Shown one piece after another: positions 52,918 through 61,642 of a stretch of 64,000 nucleotides of DNA. This DNA is from an uncultured Roseateles sp. (GTDB lineage: Bacteria; Pseudomonadota; Gammaproteobacteria; Burkholderiales; Burkholderiaceae_C). How positions within the stretch are numbered: the first letter of the stretch is position 1; each line of letters opens with the position of its first letter. A program made the translations under genes and the position numbers. The notes under the pieces are model-generated. The model did not search any database. It was not told the origin of the DNA and worked only from the letters and a program-made list of their open reading frames with translations. Where the stretch lies: assembly GCF_963422335.1 (NCBI RefSeq), contig NZ_OY729424.1, forward strand, positions 2,542,001-2,606,000, written 5' to 3'.

Positions 52918-53817
52918 ATGAACCAAATCCCCGGCCGTGAAGCCCGCATCGCCCTGCTGATAGACGCAGATAATGCCCCCAGCAGCAAGATAGCCGTGAT
53001 CCTTGCCGAACTGGCCAAGAGCGGCGTGACCAATGTGCGTCGCGCCTACGGCAACTGGAAGAAGAACGAGTTGAAGGGCTGGGAGGCGGCGCTGCACGAG
53101 TACGCGATCCGCCCGATCCAGCAGTTCGACTACAGCAAGGGCAAGAACGCCACCGATATGGTGATGGTCATTGATGCGCTGGACCTGCTTTACACCGATC
53201 GGCCCGACGCCTTCGGCATCGTCTCGTCCGACGCCGACTTCACGCCCCTGGTCATGCACCTGCGCGCCAAGGGCGCCACGGTCTACGGCTTCGGTGCCAA
53301 GAAGACACCCGAGCCCTTCGTCAACGCCTGCTCGCGCTTTCTCTATCTGGAGAATCTTGGACAGGTGAGTGCGGCGCCGCGCGAGGCGGCGCCTGCAGAT
53401 ATGCCCAAGGCCGCGGCGCCGGCCAAGAAGACGACCGCCCGCAAAACGCCGGCATCGAAGGCCAAGGCAGCTGCGGTGGCGGACCCTGTCGCCGAGGTGA
53501 TGGCCGACATCATCGCCAGCAGTGCGCAAGAGCCGGCCCCGTCGCTTCGCCTCGACGCTGCTGCTCTGAAGCGCGACGCGCGCCTGGTCAGCCTGCTGCG
53601 CAATGCCGTCGAGTCGGCGGCTGGCGAGGATGGCTGGTCGGCACTCGGATCGGTCGGTCAGCAGATCGGCAACCAGGCCTCATTCGATCCACGCAACTAT
53701 GGCTACCGCAAGCTGATCGACCTGATCGAGGCGACCCAGCTGTTCGAGTTGGACCGTCGCGGCAGCCAGTTCGTGTTGCGCGAGAAACCCCAGCAGGCAC
53801 GTAGCGGCCGGAGGTGA
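52918..53817 (+). CDS. NYN-domain nuclease with C-terminal LOTUS/OST-HTH domain
   Basis: The 299-residue protein has a NYN (PIN-like) domain (about 8-150) with acidic residues of a metal site: LLIDADNAP, ATDMVMVIDAL and SSDADFTPLV. A Lys/Ala/Pro-rich linker (about 155-195) follows, then a LOTUS/OST-HTH domain (about 222-292, with DPRNYGYRKLIDLIE), a fold that binds RNA or G-quadruplex RNA. Known: LabA/MARF1-like proteins combine these modules and cut RNA. I infer a ribonuclease; the target is unknown. It sits 11 nt after pyrC, and its stop overlaps the DUF3025 start. Confidence 0.9.
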   Translation: MNQIPGREARIALLIDADNAPSSKIAVILAELAKSGVTNVRRAYGNWKKNELKGWEAALHEYAIRPIQQFDYSKGKNATDMVMVIDALDLLYTDRPDAFGIVSSDADFTPLVMHLRAKGATVYGFGAKKTPEPFVNACSRFLYLENLGQVSAAPREAAPADMPKAAAPAKKTTARKTPASKAKAAAVADPVAEVMADIIASSAQEPAPSLRLDAAALKRDARLVSLLRNAVESAAGEDGWSALGSVGQQIGNQASFDPRNYGYRKLIDLIEATQLFELDRRGSQFVLREKPQQARSGRR

Positions 53818-54518
53818 TGCTGGAGGGTGTCGTTTGGCAGCAGCCCTGGCTCGCGCCGTATCGAGAGCGAGGCCAGCAAGTGGCGGCCCGGGTGCTGCAG
53901 GGTGCCTCGGTCTGCGAGGCCTTGAATGCGCAGTCTGCCGCACCCGACCTGCCGCTGTTCGTGCCGCAGGCCGAGCTGCCCGAGGGCAGTGCCTACGAGG
54001 CCTTCATCTTTGACACCGGCCGCGTGCCCACACGCGACAACCTGCACGACTTCTTCAACGGCCTGATCTGGTTGCATCACCCGGTGTTGAAGCGTCGGCT
54101 GAATGCCTTGCAGGCGGTTGAGATCGCTGCCCAGGGCGTGAAGAGCCGGCGCGGCGCGGTGCGTGATGCGCTGACCCTGTTCGATGAGAACGCCGCGCTG
54201 CTGCAAGCGCCAGAGCCACTGCTCGAAGCACTGAAGCAACGCGACTGGCAACGCCTGTTCATCGAGCTGCGGCCGCTGTGGGCCCAGGCCCGGCTGCAGC
54301 TGTTCGGCCATGCCTTGCTTGAGAAATTGACCCAGCCGCGCAAGCCCATCACGGCCCATGTCTGGATCGATGCCGGTGTGCAGCCAGCGCTCAAACCCTT
54401 CGCGCCGCTGCCGGTGCTGGGCGTGCCTGGCTGGTGGGCTCAGAACGAGGTCGCCGAATTCTATGCCGACGCCTCGGTATTCCGTCAGGCCGGCAGGAAC
54501 CCTTCGATCGACAGATAG
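53817..54518 (+). CDS. DUF3025 protein
   Basis: The 233-residue protein matches DUF3025: VPTRDNLHDFFNGLIWLHHP near 75 and KPITAHVWIDAG near 180 are the conserved blocks. No signal peptide. ATG 53817 overlaps the NYN gene stop (GGAGGTGATG gives a ribosome site); GTG 53814 is a possible alternative. Function unknown. Its last 34 bases overlap cysK on the other strand, the longest such overlap in the window. Confidence 0.87.
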   Translation: MLEGVVWQQPWLAPYRERGQQVAARVLQGASVCEALNAQSAAPDLPLFVPQAELPEGSAYEAFIFDTGRVPTRDNLHDFFNGLIWLHHPVLKRRLNALQAVEIAAQGVKSRRGAVRDALTLFDENAALLQAPEPLLEALKQRDWQRLFIELRPLWAQARLQLFGHALLEKLTQPRKPITAHVWIDAGVQPALKPFAPLPVLGVPGWWAQNEVAEFYADASVFRQAGRNPSIDR

Positions 54519-55402
54519 CGTTCGCCAGTGTCGTAGTTGAAGCCCAGTACGGTGGCGCCTGCTGGCAGCTCGGGCAGCTTCTGTGCGATCGCCGCCAGCG
54601 TGGCGCCGCTGGAGATGCCGACCAGCAGGCCTTCCTCGGCAGCGCAACGGCGCGCAAAGTCCTTGGCCGCCTCGGCCTCGACCTGTATCACGCCGTCCAG
54701 CAGGGCGGTGTGCAAGTTGGTCGGGATGAAGCCCGCGCCAATGCCCTGGATCGGGTGCGGGCTGGGCTGGCCGCCGCTGATCACCGGCGAGGCGCTTGGT
54801 TCGACGGCGAAGACTTTCAGCTTGGGCCAGACCGCCTTCAGCACCTGGGCGCAGCCGGTGATGTGGCCACCGGTGCCCACGCCGGTGATCAGCGCGTCCA
54901 GGCCATCGGGGAAGTCACGCAGGATCTCTTGCGCCGTGGTCTTCACATGCACATCGATATTGGCCGGGTTCTCGAACTGCTGAGGCATCCAGGCACCGGG
55001 CGTCTGCGCAACCAGCTCCTGGGCGCGCGCGATCGAGCCCTTCATGCCCAGCGCGCGGGGCGTCAGATCGAAGGTGGCGCCATAGGCCAGCATCAGCCGT
55101 CGGCGCTCGATCGACATGCTGTCGGGCATCACCAGCACGATCTTGTATCCCTTGACCGCTGCCACCATCGCCAGGCCGATGCCGGTATTGCCCGAGGTTG
55201 GCTCGATGATGGTGCCGCCCGGCCGCAGCTTGCCACTGGCCTCGGCCTCTTCCACCATGGACAGCGCGATGCGGTCCTTGATCGAGCCGCCCGGGTTGCT
55301 GCGCTCGGACTTCACCCACACCTGATGGCTGTCGCCGAACAGCCGGTTTATGCGGATATGGGGCGTGTTTCCGATGGTGGCGAGGACGTTGTCGGCTTTC
55401 AT
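54485..55402 (-). CDS. cysK: Cysteine synthase (O-acetylserine sulfhydrylase)
   Basis: The PLP enzyme makes cysteine from O-acetylserine and sulfide. The 305-residue protein has SNPGGSIKDR with the PLP Lys near 42, PTSGNTGIGLA near 68, GVGTGGHITG near 175 and PHPIQGIGAGF near 215. I start at MKADN; a longer frame reaches 55462 but overlaps the rnpB 5' end. CysK is preferred over CysM from length and the HPIQGIGAGF motif, though not certain. Confidence 0.92.
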   Translation of the reverse strand: MKADNVLATIGNTPHIRINRLFGDSHQVWVKSERSNPGGSIKDRIALSMVEEAEASGKLRPGGTIIEPTSGNTGIGLAMVAAVKGYKIVLVMPDSMSIERRRLMLAYGATFDLTPRALGMKGSIARAQELVAQTPGAWMPQQFENPANIDVHVKTTAQEILRDFPDGLDALITGVGTGGHITGCAQVLKAVWPKLKVFAVEPSASPVISGGQPSPHPIQGIGAGFIPTNLHTALLDGVIQVEAEAAKDFARRCAAEEGLLVGISSGATLAAIAQKLPELPAGATVLGFNYDTGERYLSIEGFLPA

Positions 55403-55413
55403 CTCTGGGCTCC

Positions 55414-55422
55414 TGCGATAAT
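55414..55422 (+). promoter_or_regulatory. Extended -10 promoter of rnpB
   Basis: TGCGATAAT is a TGn-extended -10. It ends 8 nt before 55431, the first base of the P1 helix of RNase P RNA, the right distance for the transcription start. It lies 12 bp upstream of the cysK ATG, which runs the other way. Confidence 0.6.
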
Positions 55423-55430
55423 GATCGTGT

Positions 55431-55757
55431 GAAGCAAGCCAGACCGTCGCTGGTGCAAGCATGGAAACATGGCACTGGAGGAAGGTCCGGACTGCATAGA
55501 GCAGCGTAGCAGCTAACGGCTGCCCACCGCGAGGTGAGGATTAGAGCAACAGAGACGAGCCGGTTAAGTCCGGATGAAACGGGCAATCTCTACGCGCAGC
55601 AACACCAAGTAGGCCAGCGTTGATGCGGCTCGCAGAGCTGGCGGGTAGGTGGCACCGAGCCGGGCAGTGATGTCCGGCCAAGAGGAATGACGGTCACGCA
55701 CCCGGCTTCGCAAGAGGCCGGGCGTGCACAGAATCCGGCCTATCGGCTTGCTTCACA
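55431..55757 (+). ncRNA. rnpB: RNase P RNA (bacterial type A)
   Basis: The catalytic RNA of RNase P, which matures tRNA 5' ends. The 5' GAAGCAAGCC pairs with 3' GGCTTGCTTC (55745-55754) to form P1. Core motifs are present in order: GGAGGAAGGTCCGGACTGCA (CR I), AGAGCAACAGAGACGAG, and GAATGACGGTCACG followed by ACAGAATCCGGCCTA (CR V). Length is about 327 nt. Downstream TATTTTCC may help termination. The 3' end abuts the stop codon of the convergent oxidoreductase gene. Confidence 0.95.
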
Positions 55758-56738
55758 CTATTTTCCTGCCAGGAGAGCCTCGACGGTCTCCTGCACGGCC
55801 AATGCCTCGGCAAATCGCGGCAGACCATGGGGCTGGCCGTCCACCATCGCCGCCCAGTGGTCCAGCTGCGAGCGCTGGCTTTGCTGGCGCAACTGGTCGC
55901 TGCTGGCGGCCGACACCGGGGCCCAAGCCCCGTCGCTGCCCTGGCGCTGGCTGAGGCCAAACCATTCCTGCAGGCGCAGGCCTCCCTGACTGCCAGTGAC
56001 CGTGACACGGTTCACGTCGGCCACATCGCCGCGCACGGCGGCGTCGATATGCACCGGCACGCCGTGCATGCGCAGTTCGGCTTTCAGCGACGTCTCGGCC
56101 AGATGGCTGTCGGCCGGGTAGACGGCCTGTGCAGCCACCACGTCCGCCGGCCCCAGCACATGCTGCAGCACGAAGATGAAGTGCGACAGCACTTCGCGCG
56201 AGAAGCCCCCCTCGACCCGCTCGCTGAGCCAGGCGCCCGCGCCGCTTTGCCAGGGGCGCGGCCAGGCGGCGAACGACAACTCGATCGTGATGTCCCGCCA
56301 GTCACCCAGAGAACCATCCGCCCAGGCCGATTTCAGCGCCTGCAGGCCGGGCGACGAGGCGAGCGAGAAGTTGACGGCGTCGCGCCTGTCTTCGGCGGCG
56401 ATGCGTGCGATGGTGCGGCGGGCACCGTCAAAATCGGTGGTCAGCGGTTTTTCGCACAGCACGGCCAGGCCGGCGTCGAAGGCGGCATTGGCCAGTGTCA
56501 GATGCGCGGCCGGCGGTGTGGCGATGTAAGCGGTGTGCAAGCCTGGCGAGGCCAGCAGGGCTTCGGCACTGGCGGCTGCGCGCAGCTGAGGATAGGCCTG
56601 CAGTGTCTGCTGCAGCGCCTGCGGATGGGCATCCCACACCAGAGTGGGGCGCAGGCGGCCGTGGCTCTTCAGGCGCTCCAGCATGCGCTGGCCCATAACG
56701 CCCAGGCCGATCACGCCGATGTTCAGGATCTCAGTCAT
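55758..56738 (-). CDS. Gfo/Idh/MocA-family oxidoreductase
   Basis: The 326-residue NAD(P)-dependent protein has the Rossmann start IGVIGLGVMGQRML, the AYIATPPAAH and CEKPLTTD motifs (the EKP motif) and a C-terminal dimerisation/substrate domain. It would reduce or oxidise a sugar or inositol-like compound, not identified. ATG 56738 has GGGGAG 6 nt upstream. Monocistronic, between rnpB and a divergent MFS gene. Confidence 0.9.
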   Translation of the reverse strand: MTEILNIGVIGLGVMGQRMLERLKSHGRLRPTLVWDAHPQALQQTLQAYPQLRAAASAEALLASPGLHTAYIATPPAAHLTLANAAFDAGLAVLCEKPLTTDFDGARRTIARIAAEDRRDAVNFSLASSPGLQALKSAWADGSLGDWRDITIELSFAAWPRPWQSGAGAWLSERVEGGFSREVLSHFIFVLQHVLGPADVVAAQAVYPADSHLAETSLKAELRMHGVPVHIDAAVRGDVADVNRVTVTGSQGGLRLQEWFGLSQRQGSDGAWAPVSAASSDQLRQQSQRSQLDHWAAMVDGQPHGLPRFAEALAVQETVEALLAGK

Positions 56739-56833
56739 GTGGTGCTCCCCAGGAAAAGTCGGCCAGTGTAGGGGCGTGCGCGCTGCGATGTGTTCGCAAG
56801 GCGCGCACCGCCTGCTGCGCGCGATGTGGCCGT

Positions 56834-56839
56834 TACACT
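56834..56839 (+). promoter_or_regulatory. -10-like box 8 nt before the Bcr/CflA start codon
   Basis: TACACT ends 8 nt before ATG 56848, with no Shine-Dalgarno in the gap. The same hexamer precedes the LysR gene at 46675. A leaderless transcript is predicted. Confidence 0.4.
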
Positions 56840-56847
56840 GGACGCAG

Positions 56848-58056
56848 ATGAATCCGAACGCGAACACGCTGTGGCGTGCCCCCCGCTGGGCCCTGTCCGT
56901 GCTACTGGCCTGTCTGGCCATGATCGGGCCGTTCTCGATCGACACCTATCTGCCGGCCTTCTCGGGCATTGCCGCCGCGCTGCATGCCACGCCGCTGGAG
57001 ATGCAGCAAACGCTGTCGGCCTATCTGTTCGGCTTTGCGCTGATGAATCTGTTCCATGGCGCGCTGTCCGACAGCCTGGGCCGCCGGCCGGTGGTGCTGG
57101 TCGGCCTGGCCATCTTCACCCTGGCCTCGGTGGGCTGCGCTTTAAGCACCAGCATCGGCCAGCTGGTGTTCTTCCGCGCGCTGCAAGGCATGTCGGCGGG
57201 GGCGGGCATCGTGGTGTCGCGGGCCATCATCCGTGACATGTTCCCGCCTGCCGATGCGCAGCGGGTGATGTCGCAGGTGACGATCTTCTTCGGCGTGGCT
57301 CCGGCCATCGCACCCATCGTCGGTGGCTTCTTGTTCGTCCATGCCGACTGGCATTCGATCTTCTGGTTCCTGACCCTGGTCGGCAGTGCGCTGCTGATCG
57401 CCAACTGGCGCTTGCTGCCCGAGACCTTGGATCCTGCGCAGAAGCAGCCCTTCGAGGTGCGCCACCTGATGCGCGGCTACTGGGAGTTGTGCTCCAGCCC
57501 GCGTTTCCTGCTGCTGGCCATGGCCAGCGGCATACCGTTCAACGGCATGTTTCTGTACGTGCTGTCGGCGCCGGTGTTCCTGGGCGAGCTGCTGCACATG
57601 GGGCCGACGCAGTTCTGGTGGTTCTTCTGCATCACCATTGGCGGCATCATGGCCGGCGCCTTCCTCAGCGGCCGTCTGGCCGGCCGGGTCAAGGCCCGGC
57701 ACCAGATCCGCCATGGCTTCGTCATCATGATTCTGGTCTCGGCCATCAATGTGGTGCTGAACCTGCTGTTCGAGCCGCACCCGGCCTGGGCCCTGCTGCC
57801 GATAGGCGTGTTCGCCTTCGGCTGGGCGCTGATGGTGCCGGTGGTGACCCTGATGGTGCTGGACCTGGCGCCTGATAGGCGCGGCATGGCGTCTTCGCTG
57901 CAGGCCTGCATAGGCAGCGCCGCCAACGGCCTGGTGGCGGGTGTGATCGCGCCCCTGGTGATGCATTCCAATGTGCAGCTGGCGCTGACCTCGATGGGCA
58001 TGATGTGCATAGGCTTGGTGGCCTGGATCTGGGTCAAGCCGCAGCTGCCGCGCTGA
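56848..58056 (+). CDS. Bcr/CflA-family drug-efflux MFS transporter
   Basis: The 402-residue, 12-helix transporter has the Bcr/CflA signature MIGPFSIDTYLPAF in helix 1, GALSDSLGRRPVVL near 70 (loop 2-3) and GMSAGAGIVVSRAIIRD near 115 (motif C region). These proteins export bicyclomycin, chloramphenicol or related compounds by proton exchange. Substrate not inferable here. Confidence 0.92.
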   Translation: MNPNANTLWRAPRWALSVLLACLAMIGPFSIDTYLPAFSGIAAALHATPLEMQQTLSAYLFGFALMNLFHGALSDSLGRRPVVLVGLAIFTLASVGCALSTSIGQLVFFRALQGMSAGAGIVVSRAIIRDMFPPADAQRVMSQVTIFFGVAPAIAPIVGGFLFVHADWHSIFWFLTLVGSALLIANWRLLPETLDPAQKQPFEVRHLMRGYWELCSSPRFLLLAMASGIPFNGMFLYVLSAPVFLGELLHMGPTQFWWFFCITIGGIMAGAFLSGRLAGRVKARHQIRHGFVIMILVSAINVVLNLLFEPHPAWALLPIGVFAFGWALMVPVVTLMVLDLAPDRRGMASSLQACIGSAANGLVAGVIAPLVMHSNVQLALTSMGMMCIGLVAWIWVKPQLPR

Positions 58057-58153
58057 GCTGCATTCAAGCTGGCGGCAGGTTTGGCCGAAAACCAGCCGAA
58101 GAGTCCCGTTTCTTCCAGCGCCCACTGGCGCGACGGGGCAAGGAGTTCAGGGA

Positions 58154-59170
58154 ATGCAAGCAATGCGATATGCCACGCTGAGTCTGGTCTGCTGCCTGTT
58201 GGCAGGTCAGACCTGGGCCAATGAGCCCGCCGCGCCCGTCAAGAAGACGCCGGCCAAGGCGGCGGTCAAGACCGAGACCAAGGCCGAGGCGGGGATGGAG
58301 GCCAAGCCCGCGGCGACTGCCTCGCGTGGTGGCGACGAAACACTGGACAGCCTGCGCATGAAGCTGGCCGAGCGCCTGGGCACCAAGCCCGACGGCTCGC
58401 CTGGCCAGATGCAGCTGACCACCAAGGGCGGCCCGGCCGCTCCCGCCGGCCGAGCCGGTGCCAAGGCCGCTTCCGCCCCCGTCGGCCATGGCGCCGAGAT
58501 CCATTGGGGCTATGACGGCCAGGGCGGCCCAGAGCGTTGGGGCCAGCTGCGCCCGGACTTCAACAAATGTGCGTCCGGCACGCGCCAGAGCCCTATCGAC
58601 ATCCGCGAGGGCATTGCCGTCGATCTGGAGCCCATAGCCTTCGACTACAAGCCCAGCAATTTCTCGGTCATAGACAACGGCCACACGGTGCAGGTCAATG
58701 TGGCCCAGGGCAATGCAATCCAGATCATGGGCCGGCGCTACGAGCTCTTGCAGTTCCACTTCCACCGCCCTAGCGAGGAGCGCATCAACGGCCGTCAGTT
58801 CGACATGGTTGCCCACCTGGTGCACAAGGATGCCGAGGGCCGCTTGGCGGTCGTCGCCGTGCTGCTGGACCGGGGCTCCACCCACGCACTGATACAGACC
58901 GTCTGGGCCAATCTGCCGCTGGAGAAGAACGAGCTGCAGCAGGCCCAGGTGATGCTGGATCTGAACCAGTTGCTGCCCGAGAGCCGCCTCTATTACACCT
59001 ATATGGGGTCCCTCACCACACCACCCTGCAGCGAGGGTGTGCTGTGGATGGTGTTGAAGCAGCCGGTGCAGGTGTCCAACCAGCAGATCAATATCTTCTC
59101 GCGCCTGTATCCGATGAATGCGCGGCCGGTGCAGCCGGCGCAGGGGCGGTTGATCAAGGAGTCAAACTAA
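58154..59170 (+). CDS. Alpha-carbonic anhydrase with Lys/Ala-rich N-terminal extension
   Basis: The 338-residue protein has a signal peptide (about 1-22), a low-complexity Lys/Ala/Pro-rich region (about 23-110) and an alpha-carbonic-anhydrase domain (about 115-330). Zinc ligands are His-His in LQFHFHRPSEE near 200 and His in MVAHLVHKD near 218; SPIDIREG and SLTTPPCSEGV near 285 complete the pattern. It would interconvert CO2 and bicarbonate in the periplasm. AAGGAG lies 10 nt before the ATG. It ends in TAATGAC, which begins a degenerate hairpin repeat. Confidence 0.92.
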   Translation: MQAMRYATLSLVCCLLAGQTWANEPAAPVKKTPAKAAVKTETKAEAGMEAKPAATASRGGDETLDSLRMKLAERLGTKPDGSPGQMQLTTKGGPAAPAGRAGAKAASAPVGHGAEIHWGYDGQGGPERWGQLRPDFNKCASGTRQSPIDIREGIAVDLEPIAFDYKPSNFSVIDNGHTVQVNVAQGNAIQIMGRRYELLQFHFHRPSEERINGRQFDMVAHLVHKDAEGRLAVVAVLLDRGSTHALIQTVWANLPLEKNELQQAQVMLDLNQLLPESRLYYTYMGSLTTPPCSEGVLWMVLKQPVQVSNQQINIFSRLYPMNARPVQPAQGRLIKESN

Positions 59171-59309
59171 TGACATGGGTGTCAGACCTTGAGACCCATG
59201 CGCAGCATGGCCGAAGGCTCTGCGCCCGCGCACAAAGGCCCGGAAGGGGCTTTGTGGCTGGCGAAGGACCGCACGCCTAAGAGCGTGCGGGCTGACCCCG
59301 ACTGACTGG
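59170..59309 (+). repeat. Hairpin repeat, degenerate copy C with split stem
   Basis: The left end ATGACATGGGTGTCAGACC (59170-59188) and right end GCTGACCCCGACTGACTGG (59291-59309) match the ends of copies A and B but are separated by about 100 bp. The left part has its own hairpin ATGGGTGTCA/TGAGACCCAT (59175-59199, one mismatch). It may once have been a compact element into which sequence was inserted. Confidence 0.4.
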
Positions 59310-59343
59310 AGCCCTTGCGGGTCGTGGGCGGGCGACGCCGCAT

Positions 59344-61512
59344 TCAGGCCAAGCGTCTGCGCCGCGCGGCCCAGGCCGCCAGGCCGCCCAGGCCGGCCAG
59401 CCACAGCGCCTGGCTGGCGGGCTCGGGTACCGCCAGCACGCGGACCTCGCCGGTGCTGTAAAGCCTGGAGAAATCCAGCACCGTGCCCGCAGCGTGGGCG
59501 AAGTCGCTGGCGTCCAGCCGCTCGAAACTGCCGCTGCTACTGCCCCAGTCGAACAGATCGAAGCTCTGCCCGGCCTGGGCGCTGAAGCCCTGCCAGGAGG
59601 CCAGCTTGAGCGTGCCGCCAAAGCTCAGATGGCCGTTGACGATGTATTTGTCGAAGCTGCGATTGCGCAGCGCTTCATCTTTGCCGCAGGCCAGGGTGCA
59701 GGCACTGGCGCCGCCGAGCTCGGCCAGATACAGATTGGCCGCGCCGAAGCCGACATTGCCGGCGTCCACCCCCAGTCCGGGAGAGCCGCCAAGGGACAGC
59801 CCTCCCTCGTAATACTTCTGACCGCTGCCGCTGAAGAGGGCGCCGGTGCGCTGCACGACCGGGCCGAAGAAGGTGGCGGAGCTGCCCTGGTTGATCAGCA
59901 GCTCGGCACCGGCGCTCACGTCCAGCAAGTCGTTGAAGGTGTTGCTGCCCTTGTCCGCCAGCAGCTGCCCGCCCGCCAGCACTTGCACCGGGCCCGAGAC
60001 ATTGCCGTGGCTGAAGTTCATCCGGCCCTCCAGGACCAGCCCGCCGGCGAAGTCCAGATTGCCGTGCTCCACCTTGATCTGACTGCCGGCGCCGCTGTTG
60101 AAGGCGGCACTGTTGCTGAACACGGCCGGGGCCTGGGCGGTGCCCAGCACCTTCAGCACACCGCTGTGGGCCACCCCTCCGCCGCCCAGGCTCATCGCCT
60201 CGCCGGCCCCGAGCTGCACGCTCGCCCCCTGCTGCACCGTCAGGCCGCCCTCCAGGCGTCCGCTGCCGCCGAGCACCGCACCGGCCTTCAACACCGTGCC
60301 GTTCAGGGTGCGGGTGCTGCCGCCATTGAGCTTGAATAGCAATTGCTGACCCGCCGCCGCACCCAGGCTCACGCTGCGCGCGCGGCCATCCGCGCTGCCC
60401 AGAATGGTCGCGCTGCCGGCGCCGCCATGTATCACCACGTCGTGCGCCTGCCCGGGGGCATGGCCCAGCGTGCCTAGGCCCGAGTAATTCCAGTGCGCGG
60501 CATCGTCCCAACGGCCGTCGCCGCCCTGCCAATCGGGGTGCAGGGCAAGCATCGCCGCCGCCTGCTGCCCGCCTTGGAAGATGCCGTTGACGACGACCTG
60601 GTCGCTCGCCGTGATGCCCACCACGCTCTCAAAGCGCCAATCCCTTGTCACCAGGGTGTTGAGCCGGGCCATCGTCTGGCCGCCATCGGTCCAGATCACC
60701 GCAGTCGAGCCGATCGCACCCGTGGCGTAGGCCTCGCCGCCGACCACGCCGGAGCTGCTGATGGCCGTGGCACGGCTATCGCCAGAGGGGGTGGCCAGGC
60801 CGTGCATGACACCCTCGCGGTAGACAAAGGCCTGCAGGCGGCCATAGGCCTGACTCGACCCACCCACGATCTGGCCGGCGTTGTTGATCGCCGCTGCCTG
60901 GCTGTCGCGGTTGCCCAGGTCGCCCAGACTGTGCATCACCCCTTGGCCGTAGCTGAAGGCCCGGTAGAAGGAATCGCGCGGCAGGAGGGCGAATCCAACC
61001 ACCACGCCCTGGTCATTCAGGGCACGGCCGAAACTGATGCTGCCGCTGCCGCCCAGGGCGGGTAGAGCCTGGAAGCTGCCATTGCGCCCATAGAGACGCA
61101 ACTGGTCGTCGGCTGTCGCCAGCACCGCACCCTGGGCATTGATGGCGATGGGCTGAAGGCGATCGGGCCCGAAGAGCTGCGCCACGCCGGCCTCATAGAC
61201 AAAGGCCCGCATGCCCGAGGTGCCGAGTATCAGGCCGTTGGAGGCGATGGCGACCGCGCTGCTGACGGAGGAGCCCAAGGTCGGCAACTCGCTCATCCCT
61301 CCCGCCTGCGTATAGACAAAGGCGCGGGACCCACCGTCGGCGAGGCGGGCCGTGCCCACCACCTGACCGGCGTCGTTCACAGCTTTGGCGACGACATGGC
61401 CGCCGCCGAGATCGCCCAGCGGGGTCAGGCTGAAACGAGCCTGGGCCTGGGCCTGGGCCTGGGGGGCCAGGCCGGCCAGCGCGAGCACCAATACGGTGGG
61501 GCGAAATTGCAT
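59344..61512 (-). CDS. PEP-CTERM protein with HAF repeats and beta-strand-rich passenger
   Basis: The 722-residue protein has a signal peptide (about 1-23), HAF-type repeats (about 30-290; recurring GDLGG, NDAGQVVG and AFVY motifs) and a glycine/asparagine-rich beta-helix-like region (about 340-640). It ends in a PEP-CTERM tail: VPEP, a hydrophobic helix, then RRRR. Known: exosortase cleaves PEP-CTERM proteins and links them to the extracellular polysaccharide matrix. No exosortase gene is in the window. AAAGGA lies 9 nt before ATG 61512. Confidence 0.88.
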   Translation of the reverse strand: MQFRPTVLVLALAGLAPQAQAQAQARFSLTPLGDLGGGHVVAKAVNDAGQVVGTARLADGGSRAFVYTQAGGMSELPTLGSSVSSAVAIASNGLILGTSGMRAFVYEAGVAQLFGPDRLQPIAINAQGAVLATADDQLRLYGRNGSFQALPALGGSGSISFGRALNDQGVVVGFALLPRDSFYRAFSYGQGVMHSLGDLGNRDSQAAAINNAGQIVGGSSQAYGRLQAFVYREGVMHGLATPSGDSRATAISSSGVVGGEAYATGAIGSTAVIWTDGGQTMARLNTLVTRDWRFESVVGITASDQVVVNGIFQGGQQAAAMLALHPDWQGGDGRWDDAAHWNYSGLGTLGHAPGQAHDVVIHGGAGSATILGSADGRARSVSLGAAAGQQLLFKLNGGSTRTLNGTVLKAGAVLGGSGRLEGGLTVQQGASVQLGAGEAMSLGGGGVAHSGVLKVLGTAQAPAVFSNSAAFNSGAGSQIKVEHGNLDFAGGLVLEGRMNFSHGNVSGPVQVLAGGQLLADKGSNTFNDLLDVSAGAELLINQGSSATFFGPVVQRTGALFSGSGQKYYEGGLSLGGSPGLGVDAGNVGFGAANLYLAELGGASACTLACGKDEALRNRSFDKYIVNGHLSFGGTLKLASWQGFSAQAGQSFDLFDWGSSSGSFERLDASDFAHAAGTVLDFSRLYSTGEVRVLAVPEPASQALWLAGLGGLAAWAARRRRLA

Positions 61513-61642
61513 GAGAGCTGTCCTTTGAGCTGGGGTGAATGGAGCACCCGGAATCCACAAAGGAGCCGATGCTGGCGGACGATGCGCCGCTGCCAAGGCC
61601 ACCCTCAGGAGTGAGGAGCTTAGCCGACCGTTCGGACGGACG

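Noticed and set aside
61513..61642. Possible sigma-54 promoter before the PEP-CTERM gene
   Set aside because: TGGCAG occurs but without the matching TTGC element at the right spacing.
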